DNA of 64,000 bases from JBCFBK01 sp038562555 (lineage in GTDB: Bacteria > Bacteroidota > Bacteroidia > Bacteroidales > Prolixibacteraceae). Under the pieces are notes generated by a model, which was not told the origin of the DNA, did no database searches, and worked only from the letters and a program-made list of their open reading frames with translations. Positions within the stretch are counted from its first letter, which is position 1; each line of letters opens with the position of its first letter. The stretch lies in the NCBI GenBank assembly GCA_038562555.1, contig JBCFBK010000007.1, positions 1 through 64,000 on the forward strand, written 5' to 3'. Positions 34,447 through 44,509 of this stretch are shown in pieces. The translations under genes were made by a program, and so were the position numbers.

Positions 34447-36855
34447 TTAATGATTCGTCCCCTCAAACAGATCATTATCTGTTTTCGATTGTTTGCCGTT
34501 TGCTTTATAGTTGTTGAAGGAATAACTTAAACTTAAGGTGATCAGCGGGTACGTAGGCCGGATGCGCGTTACCGAGATCAGGTCGGAGGTAGTAATGTCG
34601 CTCACATATCGTGCCGAATTGAGCAGGTCCCGGCAGGCCAGTGTGGCAGTCAGTTTTCTTTTCAGCAATTGCCGGCGGGCCGCGAGGCTCAGGTACCAGA
34701 ACGAATCGGTACGTCCCTGGGTGGTGACTGAAGGCCCCACAAAGTTGCCGTCAAACTGGATACTGGTACTTTTGTCAATGTCAAAGGCGTTGTTCAGTGC
34801 AAACTCGTAATTCGTGCTTTTCTTATTGCGGTCAGTGGTTTTAAATTGATTGACCACTTTGTAACGATATAAGCTGCCGTTCACATTCAGATGCCAATAG
34901 TCTGCCATTTCAATCTGTCCGTTTACTTCGAGTCCGGACGAGTAGTCATGACCGACGTTCGCCATCGAATCGAGGGTCACGCCCGCTTCAAACGGCACAC
35001 GCAGGCGCTCGATCTTGTCTTTTCGGTACCGGTGAAATAAGGTAGCCGACAGGGTGTGGTCTTCAATATTTTTCCGGTAATTGAACTCGTACGAATCGAT
35101 GTACTCGGGCTTTATGTCGGGGTTTCCGATCTCGGCCGAATAATAGTCGCGATAGGTGATGTAAGGCTCCATGAAAAAAAGCTGCGGACGGTTGATCCTG
35201 CGGGAATATGAAGCCATCAGGTGATGATCGTGAGGCAGGCTGTACCCCAGATGAACGGAGGGGAAGAGGTCGAATTCATTCTTCAGGCGGTCGGCTCCCT
35301 GTTTTGAACTTCGAAGCACCGTATGCGCATGTTCACCCCGAAGGCCTGCCTGAAAATCAAAATTCTTGTAGCTATTGGCCCAAATGGTATAGACCGAATT
35401 GACCCCGCGCTGGAAATAGAAGGTGTTATAGATGTCTTCCCTCCAGTAAAATTCCTTTTTCTCCGGATCCCAAAACTGCATGCTGTAATCGCCGTCTTCC
35501 AGGTAAGAGTAGTACTGATAACCGGCTTCCAAACGTCCTGTTTCACTATACGGACGAATGTAATCCAGGTTCCCTCTTACCGTCCAGCGGTGTTCGTCCT
35601 CCCAGGCCCGGTGCCCCTGCTGGCGCACATCCTGTTGATCGAACAAATCGCTTTGAAAATACTCCAGCGCATCACCGCCGTATTTCAGATAGAAACTTCC
35701 TGCCAGGTTATGTCCCTTGTCATTAAACTGGTGAGCAAATCCGGTTGTACCCTGGAAATAGGTTTCATGGATATCATAGTCATCGCGGCTGACGTAACTC
35801 ACCGCTCCTCCGCCGGCCCGTTCCTCCGTATAATCCAGATCTCCTTCGCGGGTACGCCCACCGTATCCGCCTTCCAGATCAAGATTGAGTGTTGTTTTTG
35901 GAGATGCATGTTGCCAACCCGCTTTCAGTGCATAATTGAAATTATTACTCTCGCGGGGCCCGTCAGAACGGGATGTGGTTGAGATGCCGTTCACGATCGT
36001 GGTTTTATCCTGGTTGAAATCGCTTTCACGCAGATGATCGTTCCATGCACCTCCGAAATACCACCTGGAGGCGCTGTCCTGCCGGGTAAGCAAAAAATCG
36101 ATCCCCCTGGAGAGAACCGTACTTCCTGTCAGGTTCACCAGCCCGCTCCATCCTTCGTTCGCATGCTTCCGGGTAAGAATGTTTATCATACCGACATCGC
36201 CCTCGGCATCATAACGAGCCGATGGGTTGGTGATGATCTCAATATTTTCGATCTGTCCGGCCGGTATTTGTTCCAGCGCCTGCGAACCGTTGAAAATACT
36301 TGGTTTTCCGTCGATATAAACAGCAAAGCCGCTACTTCCACGGAAGGTCACTTCTCCTTCGGCATCTACCCGGATAGACGGTGTGTTCTGTAGAATATCA
36401 ACTGCTGTTCCCCCGCTGGCGAGCATGTTGCCGGAAGCTTCAATGACCCGCTTATCCAGTTTGTAAACGATCTGTTTTCTGTTTGCCACGACCTCCACTT
36501 CCGACAGTCCAACCTCCAAAGGTTTCATTTCGATGATTCCAAGGTCGACCATCCCCGTTGTACCCGTAAGTTTTATGCCCGCACGACTGTAAACGTCATA
36601 GCCAACGAGCCTGATAAGCAAACTGTATTCTCCATTTTTTAAACCTTCAATCGTAAAACCTCCGTCTGCACCCGGAGCGGTATGAAAAACAGGCTTTGTG
36701 CCGCCGTTCTCATATATCAGGATGTCGGCAAAATCGATCGGTTTTTTAGCTTCCGAGTCGATTACCCGACCTTTTATTTGCGGTACTGCAGGAAAGGCTG
36801 CCGTTGAAAGAACAAAACACAAAAGGGCTGACACACAATAGAAATACTTTATCAT
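34447..36855 (-). CDS. TonB-dependent receptor of the outer-membrane beta-barrel (PF14905) type
   Basis: Outer-membrane receptor of 802 residues. After the signal peptide come a carboxypeptidase-regulatory-like domain (IKGRVIDSEAKKPIDFADILIYENGG), a plug (VVANRKQIVYKLDKRVIEASGN, DILQNTPSIRVDAEGEVTFRGSSGFAVYIDGKPS, ITNPSARYDAEGDVGMINILT) and a barrel ending LITLSLSYSFNN with a short tail. It lacks SusC features and a SusD partner, so it may import a siderophore or small sugar, or act as a surface barrel. It follows the GH106 gene after a strong terminator, so it is probably transcribed separately. Confidence 0.9.
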   Translation of the reverse strand: MIKYFYCVSALLCFVLSTAAFPAVPQIKGRVIDSEAKKPIDFADILIYENGGTKPVFHTAPGADGGFTIEGLKNGEYSLLIRLVGYDVYSRAGIKLTGTTGMVDLGIIEMKPLEVGLSEVEVVANRKQIVYKLDKRVIEASGNMLASGGTAVDILQNTPSIRVDAEGEVTFRGSSGFAVYIDGKPSIFNGSQALEQIPAGQIENIEIITNPSARYDAEGDVGMINILTRKHANEGWSGLVNLTGSTVLSRGIDFLLTRQDSASRWYFGGAWNDHLRESDFNQDKTTIVNGISTTSRSDGPRESNNFNYALKAGWQHASPKTTLNLDLEGGYGGRTREGDLDYTEERAGGGAVSYVSRDDYDIHETYFQGTTGFAHQFNDKGHNLAGSFYLKYGGDALEYFQSDLFDQQDVRQQGHRAWEDEHRWTVRGNLDYIRPYSETGRLEAGYQYYSYLEDGDYSMQFWDPEKKEFYWREDIYNTFYFQRGVNSVYTIWANSYKNFDFQAGLRGEHAHTVLRSSKQGADRLKNEFDLFPSVHLGYSLPHDHHLMASYSRRINRPQLFFMEPYITYRDYYSAEIGNPDIKPEYIDSYEFNYRKNIEDHTLSATLFHRYRKDKIERLRVPFEAGVTLDSMANVGHDYSSGLEVNGQIEMADYWHLNVNGSLYRYKVVNQFKTTDRNKKSTNYEFALNNAFDIDKSTSIQFDGNFVGPSVTTQGRTDSFWYLSLAARRQLLKRKLTATLACRDLLNSARYVSDITTSDLISVTRIRPTYPLITLSLSYSFNNYKANGKQSKTDNDLFEGTNH

Positions 36856-36944
36856 CCGGTGTATGTGGTTTAGGTTATATTTTCCAAAACCGCTAAGATA
36901 ATATTTCTAAAGTGATCATCTGCAGCCTTTGTAATCATTAACAG

Positions 36945-36999
36945 CAAAAAAAAAGGAAAGCCGTCAGATCCTTTCAAAAAAAGATCTGCCGGCCTTCCT
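36945..36999 (-). terminator. Strong intrinsic terminator of the GH106/GH78 unit
   Basis: On the minus strand a long stem (AGGAAGGCCGGCAGATC with GATCTGACGGCTTTCCT, two mismatches) is followed by a T9 run. It lies just downstream of the GH106 stop at 37012. Confidence 0.85.
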
Positions 37000-37011
37000 G
37001 CAGCTAACTGG

Positions 37012-40000
37012 TTATAATTTTTCCTGTTCGGTAAACTTAAGTATAACCGGACCCAGCAATCCGGATGTACGCAGCAGATTCCCGGCATCGGCGGCTTCGA
37101 ATTTATTGATATTGGTTTTGGTGAGCCGTTTGCTTTCCGGCAGGCGGGCGTCGCCGATCAGCCGGTTCGGCCAAAGGTTAGTGATCTCAATTTCCAATTT
37201 ATTTTTGCCTTCGGTAAGCCGGCCGGTCACGTCGAGTTCGTACGGAGGAGTCCAGCACAACGGGTAACGATGCCCGTTCAGGGTTACGACGGCCATTTCA
37301 TGCAGGTTGCCAAGGTTCAGCAAGGCTTTTTTTCCCCTAATCTCCTTCCCGTTCAGCACGAATTCACTACTGTATACAGCCGAACCGGAATAGTGTTTAA
37401 TACCGGCGTCTGCAAACTCCGTCCACGATTTCAATTCCTGAACAGCAATTGATGCCGGGCCTCCCCATTCGGGATCAAACTGCAGGTTCCAATTTCCGGT
37501 CAGAGCAATCGTCTGAGCCGGGTTACCGGCTTTCACGGTTTGTTTCTTTCCGTCCGACCAGTTTAAGGTGTATACTCCCGGTTCCGGAGCGTTCATCATC
37601 CATCCCTGCTTTACTTTTTTAAATCCGAACAGCGGTTCTTCAGCGGCTTTCTGCAGGTTACCCGGGAAGAGAGGCATTCCGTCTTTTTCAAGTCCGGTGA
37701 TATGCCTGACGAGCTTTGCATCGGTAAAAACGATAAAAACTGATCTTTCCGGGGCCAAATGCAAAGGAACAACAGTTCGGTCTTTTTCCTCGCGGTATAC
37801 CAGCACCGGATTTATTTCGCCGGTTTGCGGATCCCAGAACTGCGGAACTTTGCCGGTTACCCGGAAGCTGCATTCCACCTGTTCAAAGCGATCGGGAAGG
37901 TCGGTCAGATAACGGTATTCAAAATCGTCAATTCCTTTTCTTCCAAAGCGATTGACCACAAAATAATAATCGGCATCCGCTGTTTTCCGGTGGATGTAAT
38001 CGAGTGCCGTTTTCGGGTCCGGGCTGCTGAAGCTGAAATCAGGTGCTGTTTCCAGTGAAGCCAGAACGTCGTTGACGTTTTTTCCCCAGATCACACGACC
38101 CTTCCCGTAATGGTTTTCGGTAATCTCTTTACCGTCTATTCCTCCCCACAGCTTTTCGGTAAGGGCATTCAACTCACCGTCGCTCCCGGGATAAGCAGTC
38201 AGTCCGCTTGTCCGCCGCGGCCGGGGGGCAATAACTGTAGCCCCTTCCCGAACGAGGACCTCCACTTTTTTCAGCACCTCCAGGTCGATCTCCTCTTCCG
38301 GGGCCAGCACCAGCAAGCGGTAGCTCATCCCATCCGGGAGCATGATCCTGCCGTTTTCAACAGCGGCTCTGTGCAGGATCACATCCTTTGAGCATTTATC
38401 CCAGTCGTAACCAAAATTCAGTTCGGGATATTCTTCTTTCAAAAAAACAAAATTCGGAACGTCATCGCCATAATAGTACAGCACGTCGGCCACGAAGAGT
38501 CCCTGCTGCAACAGGTAGCTGCAACGGTTCAGGTAACCGATAAAGTCACCAGCCTGCTTCCACCAGGTCACATTGGGATTGAGGTGCGTGCCCGCGAAAT
38601 ACTCATTTCCCGGAAGCCCGAATTCTTTTGGAGAGGAAGTAAAGGTATGCCACACAATCCGGTTCACTCCGGAGCAGAAGATGCGGTCGATATTGGCCTT
38701 CAGGTCTTTTGGCGAACGTTCCCACTGCGGACCGATACTGGTGGGGCCTTCGGCCGCGACAAAGCGTTTTCCGTTGGTATGGGCCACGCAGGCGCTTTGT
38801 TTCACCGCAAGCCGGGCGGCATCGGAAACACGGTGGGTGTTTGAGCGGGCCCAGAATTCGCCCTGCGGAAAGTCGCTGATGCCCATGACCCGGAGCGCAT
38901 CGACAGGCGCCGAATGCGGCCCACCCGATTCCGGATGTATACCCATGCCATTTTTATGCGCCAGTTCCGCAAAAAGCCTGTAATGATTTTCGGCCACGCA
39001 ATCGCCCACTGCTTTGCGAACATCATGCAAAAAGCGATTTGAGATTTCCTGGCTTTCCACCACCCTTCCCGTCATGACGGGAAGGTAGCTATGCAGCTCA
39101 TATCCTCTGAATTTTTTAAATTCTTCCGGGAAACGGTTGGTCCAGTTTACCACTCCCATTTCCCAACTGTCGGTCTGAAGGAATTTCACGCTGTTGCCTG
39201 CTTCCTTTGCCGCGTCTATCAAAGGCTGGATCACCGTTTGACGAAACAGTTCGAAGGCATCGGGATTGAGATGGTCGAGCGACAAACCCGACCAGCCGTC
39301 GCTCGTGGTGGAGGTCTTTGCCCCGGTACAGGTCCAGCCGTAGCGGATCACCAGCCAGTCGCCCGCGGGCGCATCCCAGTTTAACGTAGTCCCGTCAAAA
39401 CTGGCAGTAAGGTCAACGATTTCTTCTTTTCGGATCACGTCAACTACGACTGGGTTGTCAAAGCCTTCACGTAATTCATGTAGGGGATAAATCCCCTGCC
39501 ATCCCATCGCCTTGTTGAACGACTTTTTGCTCCAGTTCATAATGGCCTCATCTTTCACCGGTGAATCTTTTGCAGGCGCCGGAATAGCCTGAACCAGCAC
39601 ATCGCGATACAGCAGTTTCTCTTCCGGCCGGGGAAGTGCCACGCTTACTTTTTGTCCGCCATGCACGATTGTTTCGGTGTAAACGAGTTTCTTCAGTGCC
39701 AGCTCCGGGGTAATCGATGGGGCACCCGGATTCCATCCGCTTTGGACGTTCACGCTGAGTTCAATGCCAACCCGGTCGGCCTCCTTCACGGCATGCTTGT
39801 ATAACTCCATCCACGCTGAACTCATAAAAACCGGTCCGGCTTCCGTTTTGCGGGCCACCTGGTAACTGGAACTACCGGCATCGACCAGGGACGTTCCTCC
39901 GTAACCCTTTGCTTTCATCTCCTCCAGGTCGCGCGTAATCGACTCTTTGGTGGCCATGCTGTTCAGCCACCACCAGTAGCAACGAAGTCCCGATTCGGGT

Positions 40001-40131
40001 GGTGGGTTTTGAAAGCCTTTGGCCGTTGCGGAAACGGAAACGGCGGTATCGGTTTCGATTCTATAATTTGGCTGAGCCTGCAGGCCCAAAACAGAAAAAA
40101 TGGCTGCAGAAAGAATGATATTTTTTTTCAT
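37012..40131 (-). CDS. GH106-type alpha-L-rhamnosidase
   Basis: Exported glycoside hydrolase of 1039 residues, about the usual length. A signal peptide (1-19) precedes the family opening PPPESGLRCYWWWLNSMATKESITRDLEEMKAKGYGGTSLVDAG. Further family features are KFLQTDSWEMGVVNWTNRFPEEFKKFRGYEL, GMGIHPESGGPHSAPVDALR, EFWARSNTHRVSDAAR and EGPTSIGPQWERSPKDLKANIDRIFCSGVNRIVWHTFTSSP. The C-terminal part carries a GH2-like sugar-binding beta-sandwich. GH106 enzymes release alpha-linked L-rhamnose. It follows the GH78 gene in the SusCD-linked unit, and a second GH106 lies at the right edge of the window. Confidence 0.85.
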   Translation of the reverse strand: MKKNIILSAAIFSVLGLQAQPNYRIETDTAVSVSATAKGFQNPPPESGLRCYWWWLNSMATKESITRDLEEMKAKGYGGTSLVDAGSSSYQVARKTEAGPVFMSSAWMELYKHAVKEADRVGIELSVNVQSGWNPGAPSITPELALKKLVYTETIVHGGQKVSVALPRPEEKLLYRDVLVQAIPAPAKDSPVKDEAIMNWSKKSFNKAMGWQGIYPLHELREGFDNPVVVDVIRKEEIVDLTASFDGTTLNWDAPAGDWLVIRYGWTCTGAKTSTTSDGWSGLSLDHLNPDAFELFRQTVIQPLIDAAKEAGNSVKFLQTDSWEMGVVNWTNRFPEEFKKFRGYELHSYLPVMTGRVVESQEISNRFLHDVRKAVGDCVAENHYRLFAELAHKNGMGIHPESGGPHSAPVDALRVMGISDFPQGEFWARSNTHRVSDAARLAVKQSACVAHTNGKRFVAAEGPTSIGPQWERSPKDLKANIDRIFCSGVNRIVWHTFTSSPKEFGLPGNEYFAGTHLNPNVTWWKQAGDFIGYLNRCSYLLQQGLFVADVLYYYGDDVPNFVFLKEEYPELNFGYDWDKCSKDVILHRAAVENGRIMLPDGMSYRLLVLAPEEEIDLEVLKKVEVLVREGATVIAPRPRRTSGLTAYPGSDGELNALTEKLWGGIDGKEITENHYGKGRVIWGKNVNDVLASLETAPDFSFSSPDPKTALDYIHRKTADADYYFVVNRFGRKGIDDFEYRYLTDLPDRFEQVECSFRVTGKVPQFWDPQTGEINPVLVYREEKDRTVVPLHLAPERSVFIVFTDAKLVRHITGLEKDGMPLFPGNLQKAAEEPLFGFKKVKQGWMMNAPEPGVYTLNWSDGKKQTVKAGNPAQTIALTGNWNLQFDPEWGGPASIAVQELKSWTEFADAGIKHYSGSAVYSSEFVLNGKEIRGKKALLNLGNLHEMAVVTLNGHRYPLCWTPPYELDVTGRLTEGKNKLEIEITNLWPNRLIGDARLPESKRLTKTNINKFEAADAGNLLRTSGLLGPVILKFTEQEKL

Positions 40132-40200
40132 GATAATTTTCTAAAAGACTATTAATAAAGCTTGTAACCGACGGTTTACTATTGACCTGCCGGTGGGTGG

Positions 40201-40267
40201 CTACTGGTAGCTGGCAACTGGTCATAACTAAAAGCTAACAGCTAATAGCTAAAAGCAAACAGCTAAT
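40201..40267. repeat. AGCTAAC/AGCTAAT word repeats overlapping the GH78 3' end
   Basis: A CTACTGGTAGCTGGCAACTGG stretch (40201-40221 region) is followed by AGCTAA-type words to 40267. The 19-mer at 40227-40245 is identical to that at 2918-2936. The last codons of the GH78 gene (Leu-Ala-Val-Cys-Phe-stop) are read from the repeat itself. Confidence 0.8.
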
Positions 40268-42552
40268 TCATGGTTTCCCGATCCAACATTTTTGATCACG
40301 GCATAAGCGCCTTCCGCCACGAAAGATGCGTTCTCTCCGTTCAGCATGACTTTCTGTGAAGTTGACCGGAACGGGAGGTAAACATCGGCTGTTGCATTGG
40401 CAGGGATCGTTACACTTAGTCGAAAAGATTTACCGGGATCGTTATCGAAAGAAACCAGCACGTCGCCCCGGATAGTCGGATGTTTTATTTCCGCGTGCTT
40501 CAGCTTGCCAGGCTGCGGTTTGATCCGGATTTTCCGGAAACCGGGTTCCAGGGGTTCAATACCCATGAGTTGACGTGGAATAATATTAGCTGGCACCGCT
40601 CCCCAGGCATGATTCCAGTCCTGATTGGGTTTGTATTTGTTATCCCAGGCCTCCATCGAAATGGTCGAGCCTGCCCGGATCATGTTATACCAGCTCCGGT
40701 CGGAAACGGACGTCAGCAATTCAAGTCCGTAATCTCCGTTGTTCCCGTCATAAACCGCATCCATCAGAAATTGTGATCCGTAAACACTGCAGGCCATGCC
40801 CCGGGAGCGGATAAATGCATTGATCGGCTCAATATTCTTGCGGGGCGACAGACCAAAGGTCAGCGGAAACATGTTGGCATGCAATGAAGCATGGTCCGTA
40901 CCGATGCCATCCACATAAATTCCCCGTTTTTTATCCAAAAATTTGCCGTTAAACGCTTTCTTCAGCCTTTCAGCCTGAGCCGCATATTGATCGCTTTCAG
41001 TTGATTTTCCCAGTACATCAGCAATTCTCGCCATCACGTTCAATGCCTGGTAGTGGTAGGCATTGACGACAGTATTCACATCCTGAAAAACAAAGCCGTC
41101 GGTCTCACCCGGCTCCTTTTTCCCCAGCCCCAGGATCCCCGATTGCGGCCAGTCGACGATGTCTTTCAGATTACCTTTCAGATGGATCGACTCCAGCACT
41201 TCAGGCGTCACCTTTCCGGTGCGGGTGCTGATAAAGCCCGACTCGTCAGCCAAAACGGTCAGTGTTTTTGATTGCAGATCCTGATAAAAAGCAAGCAACG
41301 ATTCTTTGTTACCCGTGTACAGGTAATCGTTCCAGGCCATCAGCACCGATTGCAGGATCCATTCGGTGGGCCAGGTGGCATGATGGATCAGATACTCATG
41401 CGAATACCTGCCCATGCTGTATTCCCGTGCCACGCCATAATGTCCCAACTGATTGATATAAGCATCTGCTTCGTAGGGAATGCGCTCACGGTCGCCGTCC
41501 ACGTATATCCCTGTAAAAGATGTCGCTTTGATAGAATATTTGCAAAGCTCCCAGACCTGGTTGAGCACGGTATCGGAGCTTGTAAAAAAAGATTCTGTTT
41601 CATCGAACGGATAAAACACCGTTTCCCTGATCAGATCCTGAACAGCCGGAGTTTCGTTATACCCTTCGAGTTCGCAATACCGGAACGGCGTCACTTCTCC
41701 GATGTAATCCGGCATTTTGATGGCCTGAGGCCCCGTGTTCCGTTTGTCTGGCTTAACCGCAATCACGTAGGTATTCCAGCCTCCTTTTAACACCAGCCGA
41801 TACGAAGAATAGCGGATCGTTCCGCCCGGAGCAGCATCGATACGCCCGTCTTTTACGGCTTCACCCAAATGGATGGTAATGGTATCGCCCCCGGTTTTCC
41901 CATCCAGGCGTAAACGCAGGCGGCCAAAGGCGTCTTTGCCGAAGTCAATAAAAGTTACAGAACCGCTCAGACTGCGAATCGCAACGGGAAATTCGTCCTG
42001 TTTCTGCAGTGGATATCGGGCTGTTGCATAATCGGCCAGACTTGAAGCTGTTTTAAAACGGCCTATCGCAGAAAAATCAGACTCAACTCCTTGATTATCC
42101 CAGGTCTTCACCTTCCAGAAATAAACCCGATCGGGTTTTAGGGCTTCACCGGCATAAACCACGTTGACCGACTCATCGCTTTCAATCTTCCCGGAATCCC
42201 AGCAATCTCCCTGATCAGCTTTAATATTTTCGAGGCTTGAAGCGACCAGGATCCGGTATGCCGTCTGAAGCGTATTGGGTTGAGCAGAACCGACAATCCA
42301 GCCAAAGAACGGCTTTTTCTGACCAATTTCAGCAAACTGAAAATGTTCGTTTCTGGTGATGGCATCTTCCATCAATGTATTCACGGGATATCCGTTCAGA
42401 AATACCTGTCCCGCATGCGACAGGAAATTCACCGTGAGGCCTGAAGGTTGATTCGTTACTTCCACTGCCAGCAGCGGGGAACAAAAAGACCCGGCGAATA
42501 AACAGAGAAACAGCCTGAAAATGCTTCGGAAGGAAAAAAAATGATGGGTCAT
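40249..42552 (-). CDS. GH78-type alpha-L-rhamnosidase
   Basis: Exported hydrolase of 767 residues releasing terminal L-rhamnose. A signal peptide (about 1-29) is followed by an Fn3-like N-terminal region (AYRILVASSLENI, VYFWKVKTWDNQG), a beta-sandwich (FGRLRLRLDGKTGGDTITIHLGE) and the (alpha/alpha)6 barrel. Likely catalytic positions sit in IYVDGDRERIPYEADAYINQ and in the late ISMEAWD, followed by NQDWNHAWGA. The C-terminal domain is GH78-like (GFRKIRIKPQPGKL). It is downstream of SusD behind a hairpin. Its final residues are encoded by an intergenic word repeat, so the original C-terminus may have been replaced. Confidence 0.9.
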   Translation of the reverse strand: MTHHFFSFRSIFRLFLCLFAGSFCSPLLAVEVTNQPSGLTVNFLSHAGQVFLNGYPVNTLMEDAITRNEHFQFAEIGQKKPFFGWIVGSAQPNTLQTAYRILVASSLENIKADQGDCWDSGKIESDESVNVVYAGEALKPDRVYFWKVKTWDNQGVESDFSAIGRFKTASSLADYATARYPLQKQDEFPVAIRSLSGSVTFIDFGKDAFGRLRLRLDGKTGGDTITIHLGEAVKDGRIDAAPGGTIRYSSYRLVLKGGWNTYVIAVKPDKRNTGPQAIKMPDYIGEVTPFRYCELEGYNETPAVQDLIRETVFYPFDETESFFTSSDTVLNQVWELCKYSIKATSFTGIYVDGDRERIPYEADAYINQLGHYGVAREYSMGRYSHEYLIHHATWPTEWILQSVLMAWNDYLYTGNKESLLAFYQDLQSKTLTVLADESGFISTRTGKVTPEVLESIHLKGNLKDIVDWPQSGILGLGKKEPGETDGFVFQDVNTVVNAYHYQALNVMARIADVLGKSTESDQYAAQAERLKKAFNGKFLDKKRGIYVDGIGTDHASLHANMFPLTFGLSPRKNIEPINAFIRSRGMACSVYGSQFLMDAVYDGNNGDYGLELLTSVSDRSWYNMIRAGSTISMEAWDNKYKPNQDWNHAWGAVPANIIPRQLMGIEPLEPGFRKIRIKPQPGKLKHAEIKHPTIRGDVLVSFDNDPGKSFRLSVTIPANATADVYLPFRSTSQKVMLNGENASFVAEGAYAVIKNVGSGNHELAVCF

Positions 42553-42646
42553 GCGAGGTAAAGTTTAGTTAGTGAAAATAACCTGGATTTCAGGAAAATC
42601 AAAAATACATCATAAAAACGGGAATTAGTCGCTGAAAATTAAAATA

Positions 42647-42679
42647 ATCGGAACGGCGTATATGGAATGCCGTCCCGAT
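42647..42679 (-). terminator. Hairpin between susD and the GH78 gene
   Basis: Stem ATCGG-x-ACGGC/GCCGT-x-CCGAT with one internal mismatch and an 11-base loop, followed on the minus strand by a T-rich tract (TTATTTTAATTTT). It probably reduces readthrough from the highly expressed susCD pair into the hydrolase genes. Confidence 0.7.
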
Positions 42680-42697
42680 TACCACATAGCCCCGGGG

Positions 42698-44488
42698 TTA
42701 CCTGTCTGTCCAGCCAGGGTTCTGATCCAGCATAATGTCTTTATTGGTATCGATCACGGTTTGCGGAATTGGCCACAGGTTGTAATTAAAGGTCAGCGTA
42801 GCCTCGGTTTCCGGCCAGAAGGCATGGTTGCGTATCCGTTCCACGGCCACACTCCCTCCCATGCGAAGCAAGGTGTTCCAGCGGCATTCTTCATAAACCA
42901 GCTCACGTGCCCGTTCATTCAGAATCGTGTTAAAGCTGTCATCCATGTCGGCAGCGGTAACCAGGTAGCTGCACTGCGCCCGTTGCCTGAGCAGGTTGAC
43001 GTCAGCAGCAGCACCAGGCTTGTTGCCCATCCGCTGTTTTGCCTCTGCCCGGAGCAAAATTGTTTCAGGCAGACGGATGATGTATTCATCACGGAAAAGA
43101 TTACTGCGGTTTTCGCCGTCCGCCAAACCAGTATATTTATCCGTGGCAATTTTGCAAGACACGGGGTAGCATAAACTGACATTGTTTTTATTCGTATTGG
43201 CGTCGGCACTCCCGTTATAAATTTCATTCCAGGGAACAGCATTCATGTAATAGGGAGAAGTCGGAACGTTGGCAATGAACGTTCTGCGGAAAACGATATC
43301 CGAATTACGCACATCGTCGGCCCATTCATCCGCAAAGATTTCATCGCGGGTATACACGGTTGGGATCATCTGTGCTATTCCACGTCCACCCACATTTTCC
43401 AGGGTCCCGGTCAGGTGATTCTTCGCACCGTCACGGAAAACAGGTCCATAGCCGCGCGAATAACCCAGTTTCGATTTGGTATCTTCGGCTTTATAAGCTG
43501 CATAATCAATCTGAGCCGCCCAGATACATTCCTTGTTCCCTTCCTGGTAATTCACATTTCCTTCCTGGAAAAGATCCCAGTAATGATTGGTCGGAAGATT
43601 GAGCGCGCCGATAACGTTACTGGCGTTGTACACACCGTTTTTGTAAATCGGCATGGAAATCGATCCTTCTGAGGCCCGGCTGCCAAAGCGATTGGTCATT
43701 AGCGAGTAAATACCCCCGTCAATCACTTGATTCGCGTAGTCTACCGATGCGGTATAGGCCGTCTGAGCCTCACCCGATTTCCCTTCCGCCTCAAGCTGAA
43801 TACCCAAAGCCAGGTAGAGTTCAGCCAGATTATGCTGGGCCGCTCCGCGGACAATACGGCCGCCGCTGGCGGTTGTCTCAGGCAGGTCATTGATAATGGC
43901 TTTCATCTCGTCGATTGCAAACTGGTAAGTTGCTGTTCTGGACGCCCGTTCAAAGTTAAACTGCGGAACCTCGACCGGTTCGGTGATGATCGGAACACCT
44001 CCGAAGAGTTCACCCAGATTTCGGTAGGCAAAGGCCCTGAAAAAGCGGGCCTGAGCGACCACATAGGCTTTCTCTGCCGGCGATGTCCAGGTCAGCTGGG
44101 GAATTTCGGCTGCCTTGATCGCAATATTGGCCCGGGTAATCACATAGTACCAGGTGGAATAGTTGTCGTAAAAATTACTGTTATCCGGATTAATCACACT
44201 GTAGTCGCTGAAGGTATTTCCTCTCCGGATACTGGGTACGTCGTACATATCCGTTCCTTTGCCGCGAAACACATAAATCCAGCCCTCCTCCGAAGGGTTA
44301 ACCCATAAATCGCGAATGTGTGAATAAATAGACACCACCACCTGGTCTACCTGTCCGGAGGTTGAAAAAGCGTTGCCAACAATATAAAAAGTGGCGGGCG
44401 TTTCTTCCAGAAATTTATCATCATTGCAGCTTACCAGTCCCGTAAGAAGGGCGGTAAGTCCCAGGAAAATATATTTTATTCGTCTCAT
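42698..44488 (-). CDS. SusD/RagB-family glycan-binding lipoprotein
   Basis: Surface lipoprotein that caps a SusC channel. I choose the ATG at 44488 (MRRIKYIFLG), which gives a normal lipoprotein signal with the lipid Cys in LLTGLVSC; an ATG four codons upstream (44500) is also possible. SusD features include YVVAQARFFRAFAYRNLGELFGGVPIITEPVE, HNLAELYLALG, RLPETILLRAEAKQRMGNKPGAAADVNLLRQRAQ, NERARELVYEECRWNTLLRMG and the end LWPIPQTVIDTNKDIMLDQNPGW. It follows SusC by about 21 bases and forms the uptake pair with it. Confidence 0.95.
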   Translation of the reverse strand: MRRIKYIFLGLTALLTGLVSCNDDKFLEETPATFYIVGNAFSTSGQVDQVVVSIYSHIRDLWVNPSEEGWIYVFRGKGTDMYDVPSIRRGNTFSDYSVINPDNSNFYDNYSTWYYVITRANIAIKAAEIPQLTWTSPAEKAYVVAQARFFRAFAYRNLGELFGGVPIITEPVEVPQFNFERASRTATYQFAIDEMKAIINDLPETTASGGRIVRGAAQHNLAELYLALGIQLEAEGKSGEAQTAYTASVDYANQVIDGGIYSLMTNRFGSRASEGSISMPIYKNGVYNASNVIGALNLPTNHYWDLFQEGNVNYQEGNKECIWAAQIDYAAYKAEDTKSKLGYSRGYGPVFRDGAKNHLTGTLENVGGRGIAQMIPTVYTRDEIFADEWADDVRNSDIVFRRTFIANVPTSPYYMNAVPWNEIYNGSADANTNKNNVSLCYPVSCKIATDKYTGLADGENRSNLFRDEYIIRLPETILLRAEAKQRMGNKPGAAADVNLLRQRAQCSYLVTAADMDDSFNTILNERARELVYEECRWNTLLRMGGSVAVERIRNHAFWPETEATLTFNYNLWPIPQTVIDTNKDIMLDQNPGWTDR

Positions 44489-44509
44489 AATCGTAAACAT
44501 TAGGATGGG

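Noticed and set aside
34447..36855. TonB receptor as a second SusC
   Set aside because: It lacks SusC signatures and a SusD partner and has the PF14905-type barrel layout.
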